Below are positions 41,370 through 48,930 of a DNA stretch of 64,000 nt, one piece after another. Position numbers and translations under genes: made by a program. The stretch is from Streptomyces viridiviolaceus. GTDB taxonomy: Bacteria > Actinomycetota > Actinomycetes > Streptomycetales > Streptomycetaceae. The notes beneath the pieces were generated by a model. It made no database searches and was not told the DNA's origin. It saw only the letters and a program-made list of their open reading frames with translations. Each line of letters starts with the position of its first letter. Position 1 is the first letter of the stretch. The DNA is taken from assembly GCF_014650995.1 (NCBI RefSeq), contig NZ_BMWA01000002.1, positions 307,261 to 371,260 of the forward strand, in the 5' to 3' direction.

Positions 41370-42617
41370 GTGGGCTCGGGAGGGCTGGAGCTGCCCCCTG
41401 GTGACGAGGGTCACGAGGGGAACTCCGCGGACGTCCCGCCCGGTGCGGTGTCCCTGGCGCGGCCGATGGGCGCGGGCGCGATCGGTCCGGAGCTGGACTG
41501 GGACGCCGAGGCCTGGCACGAGGTGCGCACGCGTGCGCAGCGGGCCGGCCGGGCCTACATCTGGCTGAACCTCGTCGAGCAGCGGCTGCGCGCGGTCGTG
41601 GCCGCCGTCCTGCGGCCCATCTACGAACCCGTCCACGGCGACGACTGGGTGGTCGCGGCGGCCGGGCCCGCCGGCCAGGAGTGGGTGCAGCGCGCGGTCG
41701 CCGTCCGCGAGGTCAGCCGGCGCAAGGGATATCTGCTCGACCCGGCCGACGACAACGTCCTCAGTTTCCTCACCCTGCCGCAGCTGCGCGAGCTGATGGT
41801 GCAGCACTGGCCCTGCTTCGAGCCCTACGTCGACGAACGCAGGGACGTCGAGCTCGCCCTGGACGAGCTGGAGGTCACCCGGAACGTCGTCTCCCGCAAC
41901 CGGGCGCTGTCCGAGGCGGTTCTGAACCAGGCCGAGCGGGCTTCCGCGCGGCTGCTGGAGATCCTCGGCGCGGGCAGTGACGTGCCGTCCGCGCGCCGGC
42001 TCCCCGTGGACGCGGTGGAGGACCTGGTCGGCGACCGGTACGCCGACGTGGTCGCCGTGCACCCGGACCGGGTGCGGCTGCTGCGCCAGTTCCCGGCCGA
42101 GGACATCTTCGGCAGCGCCCGCCGGCTGGACGCCCTCGGCATCGGCCTCAACCTGCTCGTGCAGAACTTCTCCGGTCGCCGCCTGGTGCGGCTGGCCGAG
42201 TCCGGCGGCCGGGTGCGGCTGCTGTTCCTGAACCCCGCCTCCAGCGCCGTCAAGCGGCGCGAGCGCGAACTGGGCATCAAGCGGGGTGAGCTGAGCCGGG
42301 CGGTGGAGATGAACATCCTGCACATGCGCCGGGTGCGCTCCCGGCTGCGCGACCCGGGCGCCTTCGAGATCCAGGTCTTCGACGAGACGCCCCGCTTCAC
42401 GGCCTACCTGGTCGACGGGGACGGGGCCGACGGCATCGCCGTCGTGCAGTCGTATCTGCGCCGGACACGGGGGATGGAGGCACCGGTGCTCGTGCTGCGC
42501 AACGGGCGGAACGGCGGCAAGGTGGTGAAGTCGGACCAGCTCGATGAAAACGGACTCTTTCCCACCTACCGCGAGGAGTTCGAGCTGATGTGGGCGGATT
42601 CGCGCCCGGTGTCGTGA
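41370..42617 (+). CDS. SAV2148-family HEPN-domain protein
   Basis: 415 aa from GTG 41370 (begins GSGGLELPPGDEGHEG after the start); GTG 41340 is an in-frame alternative. I recognise it as the Streptomyces SAV2148 family, very conserved in the genus, with an N-terminal HEPN-like helical region (about 30-180). The motif RELMVQH (Arg140 to His146) fits the R-x4-6-H motif of HEPN ribonucleases. The C-terminal part (from about 230) has QNFSGRRLVRLAESGGRVRLLFL and resembles phospholipase-D-like or nucleotide-binding proteins. Function unknown. No antitoxin-like partner is adjacent. Confidence 0.85.
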   Translation: MGSGGLELPPGDEGHEGNSADVPPGAVSLARPMGAGAIGPELDWDAEAWHEVRTRAQRAGRAYIWLNLVEQRLRAVVAAVLRPIYEPVHGDDWVVAAAGPAGQEWVQRAVAVREVSRRKGYLLDPADDNVLSFLTLPQLRELMVQHWPCFEPYVDERRDVELALDELEVTRNVVSRNRALSEAVLNQAERASARLLEILGAGSDVPSARRLPVDAVEDLVGDRYADVVAVHPDRVRLLRQFPAEDIFGSARRLDALGIGLNLLVQNFSGRRLVRLAESGGRVRLLFLNPASSAVKRRERELGIKRGELSRAVEMNILHMRRVRSRLRDPGAFEIQVFDETPRFTAYLVDGDGADGIAVVQSYLRRTRGMEAPVLVLRNGRNGGKVVKSDQLDENGLFPTYREEFELMWADSRPVS

Positions 42618-42720
42618 CCGGCCGCGCGGGCACAATCGGAACGCGGGCCTCGGGTTGTCAGTGGCGCATGCGAAGGTGGAGGCCACTGGGGGAACGCACC
42701 ACCGAGAAGGGGGACCGCCC

Positions 42721-43443
42721 ATGGGCTGGCACCGGGAGCTGCTGATCGGCTTCGACCTGGAGACGACGGGCACCGATCCGCGCGAGGCGCGCATCGTCAC
42801 GGGGGCCGTGATCGAGGTCAGAGCCGGTGAGCCGGCGGGGCGCCGGGAGTGGCTGGCCGACCCCGGCGTGGAGATCCCGGCCGACGCGGTGGCGGTGCAC
42901 GGCATCAGCAACGAGCGCGCGGCCTCCGAGGGCCGGCCCGCCGACCAGGTCGCGGACGCTATCGCCGGTGTCCTCGCGGCCTACTGGAAGACGGGCGTCC
43001 CGGTCGTCGCCTACAACGCGGCCTTCGACCTCAGCCTGCTCTCCGCCGAACTGCGGCGGTACGGGTTGCCGTCCCTGCGCGACCGGCTGGGCGGTTCGGA
43101 CCCCGCGCCGGTCATCGACCCGTACACCATCGACCGTGCCGTCGACCGCTACCGCCGGGGCAAGCGCAACCTGGAGGCGGTCTGCGCGGAGTACGGCGTC
43201 CCGCTCGACGCCGCCCACGACGCCTCGGCCGACGCCCTCGCCGCGGCGCGGCTGGCCTGCGCGATAGCCGGCCGCCACCCCAAGGTCGCGGCCCTCGGCC
43301 CGGCGCAACTGCACCGGCGCCAGATCGAGTGGTACGCCGAGTGGGCGGCGGACTTCCAGAACTTCCTGCGCCGCAAGGGCGACGCCACGGCCGTCGTCGA
43401 CGGGACGTGGCCGCTGCGCGAGCCGGCCGGCGAGCGGGTCTGA
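42721..43443 (+). CDS. DnaQ-like DEDDh 3'-5' exonuclease
   Basis: 240 aa, ATG preceded by AAGGGGG. Exo I FDLETTGTDP (about 11-20), Exo II AYNAAFDLSLL and Exo III AAHDASADALAA carry the D, E, D, H and D residues of the DEDDh group. Such proteins are the proofreading subunit of DNA polymerase III or free exonucleases. The 45-residue C-terminal tail (QLHRRQIEWYAEWAADFQNF) is typical of the stand-alone actinobacterial form. Follows the SAV2148-type gene after 103 bases. Confidence 0.9.
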   Translation: MGWHRELLIGFDLETTGTDPREARIVTGAVIEVRAGEPAGRREWLADPGVEIPADAVAVHGISNERAASEGRPADQVADAIAGVLAAYWKTGVPVVAYNAAFDLSLLSAELRRYGLPSLRDRLGGSDPAPVIDPYTIDRAVDRYRRGKRNLEAVCAEYGVPLDAAHDASADALAAARLACAIAGRHPKVAALGPAQLHRRQIEWYAEWAADFQNFLRRKGDATAVVDGTWPLREPAGERV

Positions 43444-43745
43444 GCCGACCGGGCCACCCGGCGGACGGGGCTCAACACGGCCCGCACGGACGGAAGCGGA
43501 GGGACTCGCGCAGCGCACCCGCTTCGGGGCGGGGCGGGTTTGCCTGGGACCGGAAGCCGGAGGTACTCGCGCCGCGTTCGGTCTCGGATCGGACGGAGTC
43601 GCCCCCGGACCGGAAGCGGAGCCAATCGTGCCGTGCGCGCCTCGGAGTTCCGGACTCGTCCGGGACCGGAAGCGGAGCCAATCGTGCCGTGCGCGCCTCG
43701 GAGCGGGGCGGGCTCGCCTGGGATCGGGCGCGTGTGGGACCGGGG
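43444..43745. repeat. Degenerate tandem repeats between convergent genes
   Basis: 302-base gap without a gene. A perfect 41-bp direct repeat occurs at 43607-43647 and 43663-43703 (offset 56), beginning GGACCGGAAGCGGAGCCAAT. Two weaker related units precede it (GGACGGAAGCGGAGG near 43488 and GGACCGGAAGCCGGAGG near 43548). The open frames here (for instance on the minus strand from 43681) merely translate the repeat. Confidence 0.8.
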
Positions 43746-44609
43746 TCAGAACGGGTACCACCGCACCGTCGGGTCTCCCTCCCGCAGCGACGCCACCCGG
43801 CGTTCGAACTCGGTCAGCGCCTTGGGGTTGCTCGGCGCGTGCTGGGACACCCACGCACAGCTGGCCGTCTCACGGGCGCCGCGCAGCACCGCACAGCCGT
43901 CCCACTCGCGTACGTCCCAGCCGTAGGTCTCGGTGAAGGAGTCGTACGCCTCGGCGGGCAGTCCGTAGCGGTCCCGGCTCAGCGCCATGACCACCAGGTC
44001 GTGCTCGCGCAGGTCGGCGGAGAAGGTCTCCAGGTCGATCAGGACCGGCCCGTCGGGGCCGATGTGCACGTTGCGGGGCAGCGCGTCGCCGTGGATCGGG
44101 CCCGGCGGCAGATGGGGGGTGAGCGCGGCGGCGGCCGCCGCGAAACCGTCGCGGCGCTCGCGCAGGTACGCCGCGTCCGCGGGGTCGATCGCGTCGCCCG
44201 CGAGCCGCAGCCAGCGTTCCACGCCGCCGAGCAGATCACGGGGCGGCAGCTCGAAGGAGGGGGAGGGCAGTGTGTGGACCAGCCGGAGCAGTTCGGCCAC
44301 GTCCCGCGGCTCCGCTGGCCGCACCGGATCGGGCAGCCGGTGCCAGAGGGTCACCGGATGCCCGTCGACGAGCAGCGCCTTCGGCTCGGCCGCCCGCACC
44401 GCCGGTACACCGGCCTCTTCCAGCCACACCGCGATGTCCAGCTCCCGGCGCGCCCGGTCGAGGAGTTCGGCGTCACGGCCCACCTTGACCGCCAGATCAC
44501 CGGCGGCGAACACCGCGTTCTCGCCCAGGGCGAGCGGCCGCGCGTCCTTGGCCGGGCCGGGCAGCACCCCCGCCGCGGCCAGTACCTCCCGTGCCCGTGC
44601 CTCGTCCAT
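43746..44609 (-). CDS. APH-family phosphotransferase
   Basis: 287 aa. Complete kinase motifs: IHGDALPRNVHI (catalytic Asp, Asn) near 176-187 and LIDLETFSADL (metal Asp) near 194. The substrate is unknown; many Streptomyces members phosphorylate small metabolites or are wrongly called antibiotic kinases. The ATG at 44607-44609 gives a normal N-terminus (MDEARAREVLAAAGVL). The stop lies at the end of the repeat array. Confidence 0.85.
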   Translation of the reverse strand: MDEARAREVLAAAGVLPGPAKDARPLALGENAVFAAGDLAVKVGRDAELLDRARRELDIAVWLEEAGVPAVRAAEPKALLVDGHPVTLWHRLPDPVRPAEPRDVAELLRLVHTLPSPSFELPPRDLLGGVERWLRLAGDAIDPADAAYLRERRDGFAAAAAALTPHLPPGPIHGDALPRNVHIGPDGPVLIDLETFSADLREHDLVVMALSRDRYGLPAEAYDSFTETYGWDVREWDGCAVLRGARETASCAWVSQHAPSNPKALTEFERRVASLREGDPTVRWYPF

Positions 44610-44758
44610 CGCCCGCCTCCGTGTCCGTCCTCGACCGTTCTTCCGTCGGCCAGTGTCGCATTCGCACAGGTCGGAGGGTGTGCGCGGTGTCTTGACGGGG
44701 CACCGCGCCTTCACGACCATGACCAGGCCCGTCCGGGCCGCGCGAAGGGGCTGATGAC

Positions 44759-45700
44759 GTGACAGTGGTGACCGACGCGAAAAGACCGGCGCGCCGCGCG
44801 CCCGGCAACGGTCCGGGCCGGCCACGGCGTCCCGGCGACCACGGCGCGTGGTTCCTGGTGCTGCCCGCCCTGATCCCCATCCTGGTCCTCAGTGTCGGAC
44901 CGCTGCTCTACGGGATCCTGCTGGCGTTCACCGACGCCCAGTCGGGCCGCACGCAGCCCACGCAGTGGATCGGCGGCCTGAACTTCCGGGACCTGCTGCA
45001 CGACACGCTCTTCTGGGAGTCGTTCCGGATCGGCCTGGTGTGGGCGGTCGGTGTGACCGTGCCGCAGTTCCTGCTCGCGCTCGGCCTCGCCCTGCTGCTC
45101 AACCAGAACCTGCGACTGCGCTGGCTGGCGCGTGCGCTCGCGATCATCCCGTGGGCGATGCCCGAGGTGGTCGTCGGCATCATGTGGCGGATCGTCTACA
45201 ACCCCGACGCGGGCATCCTCAACGAGACGCTGCGCGACCTCGGCCTCGGCGACGGCCGGGACTGGCTCAGCGGCCTGGCGACCGCCCTGCCGGCGGTGAT
45301 CGTCGTCGGCGTCTGGGCGGGCATGCCGCAGACGACGGTCGCCCTGCTCGCCGGACTGCAGAACACGCCGCGCGAGCTGCACGAGGCCGCCGCGGTCGAC
45401 GGCGCGGGCGCGTGGCGCCGGTTCCGCACGGTGACCTGGCCCGCCATCAGGCCGGTCGCCCTCGCCATCACGGCGCTCAACCTCATCTGGAACTTCAACT
45501 CCTTCGCCCTGGTCTACGTGCTGACCAACGGAGGCCCAGGCGGCCGGACCCGGCTGCCGATGCTGTTCGCCTACGAAGAGGCGTTCCGGTACGGACAGTT
45601 CGGCTACGCGGCGGCGATGGGCTGTGTCATGGTCGCCGTGATCTCCGTCCTGCTGGCGGTCTTCCTCGTCGGCCGGCTCCGGGGAGGCGAGGAGGCATGA
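44759..45700 (+). CDS. Sugar ABC transporter permease (MalF/UgpA-like)
   Basis: 313 aa, GTG start with AAGGGG upstream. Six hydrophobic segments (first about 32-53). Cytoplasmic EAA loop ELHEAAAVDGAGAWRRFRTV near 205-224. First gene of a three-gene CUT1-type sugar importer; the ATPase is probably shared (MsiK in Streptomyces), since none is present here. A TTGACG box lies at 44692-44697, a possible -35 element. Confidence 0.9.
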   Translation: MTVVTDAKRPARRAPGNGPGRPRRPGDHGAWFLVLPALIPILVLSVGPLLYGILLAFTDAQSGRTQPTQWIGGLNFRDLLHDTLFWESFRIGLVWAVGVTVPQFLLALGLALLLNQNLRLRWLARALAIIPWAMPEVVVGIMWRIVYNPDAGILNETLRDLGLGDGRDWLSGLATALPAVIVVGVWAGMPQTTVALLAGLQNTPRELHEAAAVDGAGAWRRFRTVTWPAIRPVALAITALNLIWNFNSFALVYVLTNGGPGGRTRLPMLFAYEEAFRYGQFGYAAAMGCVMVAVISVLLAVFLVGRLRGGEEA

Positions 45701-46530
45701 GGACCTCGACCGCGGCCCGCGCCGGCCAGTACGCCGCCCTGCTGGCTTATCTCGTCTTCCTGGCCTTCCCGTTCCTGTGGCTGATCTCCACCGCCTTCAA
45801 GCCGCCGCGCGAGCTGGGCAGTCTGCACCCCACCTGGATCCCGGAAGACCCCACCCTCGCCAACTTCCGGCAGGCCTTCGACGAGCAGCCGCTGCTCCAC
45901 GCCGCCCTCAACTCCCTGCTCGCCGCGCTCGGCGCCGCGCTGATCGCCGTGGTGATCGCGACCCCGATGGCCTACGTCATGGCCCGGCACCGCTCCCGGC
46001 TCACCAAGGCGACCACCGGATGGGTGGTGGTCAGCCAGGCGTTCCCCTTCGTCCTGCTGATCATCCCGCTCTTCCTGGTGCTGAAGAACCTCGGGCTGAT
46101 CAACTCCGTTCCGGGGCTGGTGATGGTGTACGTGGTGTGGTCCCTGCCGTTCGCGCTGTGGATGCTCGCGGGGTACGTCCGTGCCGTACCCGTCGAGCTG
46201 GAGGAGGCGGCTGCCGTCGACGGTGCCGGGCGGCTGCGCACGCTCGTGTCGGTGACCGCACCGCTGCTCGCCCCGGGGATCGTGGCGACGGCGCTGTTCG
46301 CGTTCATCACCGCGTGGAACGAGTTCTTCTTCGCCCTCGTCCTGCTGAAGACCCCGGAGAAGCAGACCCTGCCGGTCGTGCTCACCCACTTCATCGGCGC
46401 CGAGGGCGTCGCCGACCTCGGCCCGCTGGCGGCAGCCGCGTTCCTCGCGACGCTGCCCTCACTGGTCGTCTTCACGATCATCCAGCGACGGATCACGGGC
46501 GGCATGCTCGCCGGGGCGGTGAAGAGCTGA
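45697..46530 (+). CDS. Sugar ABC transporter permease (MalG/UgpE-like)
   Basis: 277 aa. ATG overlaps the preceding stop (ATGA) and has GGCGAGGAGG just upstream. Six membrane segments. EAA loop ELEEAAAVDGAGRLRTLVSV near 168-187. Partner of the preceding permease. Confidence 0.92.
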   Translation: MRTSTAARAGQYAALLAYLVFLAFPFLWLISTAFKPPRELGSLHPTWIPEDPTLANFRQAFDEQPLLHAALNSLLAALGAALIAVVIATPMAYVMARHRSRLTKATTGWVVVSQAFPFVLLIIPLFLVLKNLGLINSVPGLVMVYVVWSLPFALWMLAGYVRAVPVELEEAAAVDGAGRLRTLVSVTAPLLAPGIVATALFAFITAWNEFFFALVLLKTPEKQTLPVVLTHFIGAEGVADLGPLAAAAFLATLPSLVVFTIIQRRITGGMLAGAVKS

Positions 46531-47816
46531 TGCGCACGCGAATCGCCTTGCTCACCGCCCTCGCCCTGACCCTGCTCCTGGCCGGCTGCACGGGCGGCGG
46601 CAGCGACGCCGACGACGACCGGATCACTCTCCGCTTCCAGTCCCTGGCCTGGCAGGACGAGTCCGTGCGGGCCAACAAGGAGCTGGTGCGGGAGTGGAAC
46701 GCCGACCACCCCGACGTCCAGGTGGAGTACGTCCAGGGCAGCTGGGACAGCGTCCACGACCAGCTCCTCACCTCCTTCGAGGGCGGCGAGGCGCCGGACA
46801 TCATCCACGACGCCTCGGACGACCTCGCGGACTTCGCCTACGGCGGCTACCTGGCCGACCTGACCGACCTGCTGCCCGAGCGGCTGAAGTCCGACATCCC
46901 GCAGCGCAGTTGGGAGACGACCACCTTCGGGGACGGCGTCTACGGCGTGCCCTTCCTCCAGGAACCGCGCGTACTGATCGCCAACACCGGGCTGCTGGAG
47001 AAGTCGGGCGTCCGGATACCGACGCCCGAACGCCCGTGGACCTGGCCGGAGTTCCGGCAGGTGACCGAGCAATTGAGCGGGGACGGAAGGTACGGGGTGG
47101 CCTGGCCGCTGAAGGAGCCCGTGTCCGCCACGCTCAACCTGTCGCTGTCGGCCGGCGGGCAGCTCTTCCACCGCGGCGCGGACGGCCGCGTCACCGTCCG
47201 CTTCGAGGAGGCCGACCAGGTGGTGCCGCGCACCATCCACGACCAGGCCAACACCGACCGCAGCGCGTCCTCGTCCACGCTGGGCAGCGGTGGCTCCGAC
47301 ACCCTGCCGGGGTTCTTCGCGGGCAAGTACGCGATGGTGCCGCTCGGCTTCTCCTACCGCCAGCAGATCGAGCAGCAGGCGCCGGAGGGCTTCGACTGGC
47401 AGGTGCTGCCCGCCCCGGCCGGCGCCGACGGCCTCACCCAGGGCGTCAGTCCGCAGACGCTGTCGATCGCCGAGGACAGCGAGCACCAGAAGGAGGCCGC
47501 CGAGTTCATCGACTTCCTCCTCCAGCCGGAGAACATGGTGCGCCTCGCCCTCGGCGACTGGATGCTGCCCACCGGCACCCAGGCCCTGAAGGACCCCGCG
47601 CTGCGCACGGCGGAGCACGGCTGGGCCACCGGCACGGCCCTCGCCGCCCACCTGCGGTCGGCGCCCGCGCAGTCCGTGAGGGGATACCCCGAGTGGAAGG
47701 ACAAGGTGGCCACGCCCGCGCTCCAGGAGTACTACAGCGGCGCGATCGGCCTGGACGAACTGCGCGACAGACTGGAGGAGGACGGCAACCTCGTGCTCGC
47801 CCGCTACCAGCGCTGA
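46530..47816 (+). CDS. Sugar ABC transporter substrate-binding lipoprotein
   Basis: 428 aa. Lipobox LLAGC (Cys19). Mature domain of the extracellular solute-binding family 1 (ITLRFQSLAWQDESVRANKE near the start, GQLFHRGADG, FFAGKYAMVPLG). The start codon overlaps the permease stop by one base (TGATG). In CUT1 operons the binding protein is usually first; here it is third. The sugar cannot be told. No LacI-type regulator or glycosidase is adjacent. Confidence 0.9.
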   Translation: MRTRIALLTALALTLLLAGCTGGGSDADDDRITLRFQSLAWQDESVRANKELVREWNADHPDVQVEYVQGSWDSVHDQLLTSFEGGEAPDIIHDASDDLADFAYGGYLADLTDLLPERLKSDIPQRSWETTTFGDGVYGVPFLQEPRVLIANTGLLEKSGVRIPTPERPWTWPEFRQVTEQLSGDGRYGVAWPLKEPVSATLNLSLSAGGQLFHRGADGRVTVRFEEADQVVPRTIHDQANTDRSASSSTLGSGGSDTLPGFFAGKYAMVPLGFSYRQQIEQQAPEGFDWQVLPAPAGADGLTQGVSPQTLSIAEDSEHQKEAAEFIDFLLQPENMVRLALGDWMLPTGTQALKDPALRTAEHGWATGTALAAHLRSAPAQSVRGYPEWKDKVATPALQEYYSGAIGLDELRDRLEEDGNLVLARYQR

Positions 47817-47843
47817 CCACGCCCGCGCCGGGCGGAAAACCCG

Positions 47844-47872
47844 TTGCCCGCCCGGCCCGGGCCGTCTAACGT
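47844..47872 (+). promoter_or_regulatory. Promoter with AT tract (WblC/WhiB7-like) for the erm leader
   Basis: -35 TTGCCC (47844-47849), 17-base spacer, -10 TAACGT (47867-47872). An isolated GGAAAA tract lies immediately upstream of the -35 (47834-47839) in otherwise GC-rich DNA, the position where WblC/WhiB7 makes contact in resistance promoters. The predicted start of transcription, six to seven bases after the -10, falls at the GTG of the leader ORF (47880), giving a leaderless or nearly leaderless message. Confidence 0.55.
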
Positions 47873-47879
47873 CGCCTCC

Positions 47880-47993
47880 GTGGCAGCGTTCGACGCGATC
47901 TTCAACTCCGGTCTCGGCCGGGGCTGCACGTACTCCATCAGGATGCGTCGCGGCCCCGGAGCCCTGACCGGCCCGGGGTCCCCCCGCCGCTGA
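47880..47993 (+). CDS. Putative erm leader peptide, 37 aa
   Basis: GTG start, reads MAAFDAIFNSGLGRGCTYSI followed by RMRRGPGALTGPGSPRR, then TGA. It contains R-M-R (residues 21-23), the +X+ motif at which macrolide-bound ribosomes stall in several Erm leaders (for example MRLR of ErmD). No ribosome site precedes it; the promoter geometry implies leaderless translation. It lies 110 bases upstream of the methyltransferase start, with a GC hairpin over its stop codon. Peptide expression is inferred, not shown. Confidence 0.6.
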   Translation: MAAFDAIFNSGLGRGCTYSIRMRRGPGALTGPGSPRR

Positions 47994-48093
47994 TTCCCGC
48001 GCGGCGGGGCTGAGCCTCCGCGTTCCCTTTTCGCCTTCGTCTTCCGGTCAGGGCCTTCGGCTGCCCGTTTCCGCTCCTTCACGGAAGACAAGG
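47982..48093 (+). promoter_or_regulatory. Attenuator structures between leader and erm
   Basis: Two structures. First, a hairpin with 9-bp arms CCCCGCCGC (47982-47990) and GCGGCGGGG (48001-48009), which overlaps the leader stop; a short T-run follows only at about 48028. Second, GTCTTCCG (48039-48046) pairs perfectly with CGGAAGAC (48082-48089), and after a one-base bulge CCTT (48034-48037) pairs with AAGG (48090-48093). AAGGA (48090-48094) is the erm Shine-Dalgarno, so this stem hides it. A stalled ribosome could change the fold. Confidence 0.55.
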
Positions 48094-48103
48094 ACCGCAG
48101 GCC

Positions 48104-48883
48104 ATGGCCCGCCCCACTCAGCGTGCCCGCACGCTCTCGCAGAACTTCCTCGCCGACCGAGCCACCGCCGAGCGCTTCGCGCGGCTGGCCGTTCCCGACG
48201 GCGTCCGCCCGCCCCTGCTGCTCGAAGTCGGCGCGGGCAAAGGCGCCCTGACCGAGCCGCTCGCCCGCCGCTGCCGGGAACTGCACGCCTACGAGATCGA
48301 CCCCCACCTCGTCCCCGCGCTGCGCGCCCGTTTCGCGCGGACACCGCACGTCCGCGTCGTCGCCGGGGACTTCCTCGCCGCACGGCCGCCGCACACGCCG
48401 TTCCACGTCGCCGGGAACGTGCCCTTCTCGCGCACCGCGGCCGTCGTCGACTGGTGCCTGAAGGCGCCCGGCCTCACCGACGCCACCTTCCTCACCCAGC
48501 TGGAGTACGCCCGCAAACGCACCGGTGACTACGGGCGCTGGTCCCGGCTGACGGTGCTGACCTGGCCGCGCCACGACTGGCGGCTCCTCGGGCGGGTGGG
48601 CCGGCACGGCTTCCGGCCGGTGCCGCGCGTCGACGCCGGTGTCCTGCGCATCGAGCGGCGCCGCACCCCGCTGCTCGACGCCGCCGCGTACCGGAGCTGG
48701 CGGCCCCTCGTCGAACTGGGCTTCTCGGGGGTCGGCGGCTCGCTGCACGCCTCCCTGCGCCGGGCGCACCCCAGACGGCGGGTGGACGCGGCGTTCCGGG
48801 CCGCGTGCCTCGATGCCGGCGTGCTCGTCGGCGAGGTGGCACCGCAGAGGTGGCTGCGCCTGCACGAGGTGCTGGCGGCATGA
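48104..48883 (+). CDS. erm: 23S rRNA adenine-N6-methyltransferase, ErmO/Lrm-like
   Basis: 259 aa. Methylates A2058 of 23S rRNA, blocking macrolide, lincosamide (and possibly streptogramin B) binding. SAM-binding [15 protein letters not shown] (about 43-57), acidic [14 protein letters not shown] and catalytic NVPF (in [17 protein letters not shown], about 103-119) are intact. Closest in memory to the S. lividans lrm gene (erm(O)), known to be inducible and paired with a macrolide glycosyltransferase gene, as here. AAGGA precedes the ATG by nine bases and can be sequestered. The stop overlaps an in-frame ATG of mgt. Confidence 0.93.
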   Translation: MARPTQRARTLSQNFLADRATAERFARLAVPDGVRPPLLLEVGAGKGALTEPLARRCRELHAYEIDPHLVPALRARFARTPHVRVVAGDFLAARPPHTPFHVAGNVPFSRTAAVVDWCLKAPGLTDATFLTQLEYARKRTGDYGRWSRLTVLTWPRHDWRLLGRVGRHGFRPVPRVDAGVLRIERRRTPLLDAAAYRSWRPLVELGFSGVGGSLHASLRRAHPRRRVDAAFRAACLDAGVLVGEVAPQRWLRLHEVLAA

Positions 48884-48930
48884 CGGGAAAGGAGTTGCAC
48901 GAGACGTCTCGTCTCGCATACGGTCGGGGC

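Noticed and set aside
43149..43681. Minus-strand frames over the 43.5 kb repeats
   Set aside because: The repeated RFRS-type peptide reflects the 41-bp DNA repeat; no start signal and overlap with the exonuclease gene.
41370..44609. Defence island around the HEPN protein, exonuclease and APH kinase
   Set aside because: Tempting mix, but the genes look like conserved Streptomyces chromosomal genes, with no mobile element, methylase or antitoxin nearby.
47982..48031. Intrinsic terminator reading of the hairpin at the erm leader stop
   Set aside because: The short T-run lies about 18 bases past the stem, too far for a standard intrinsic terminator; kept only as part of the attenuator zone.
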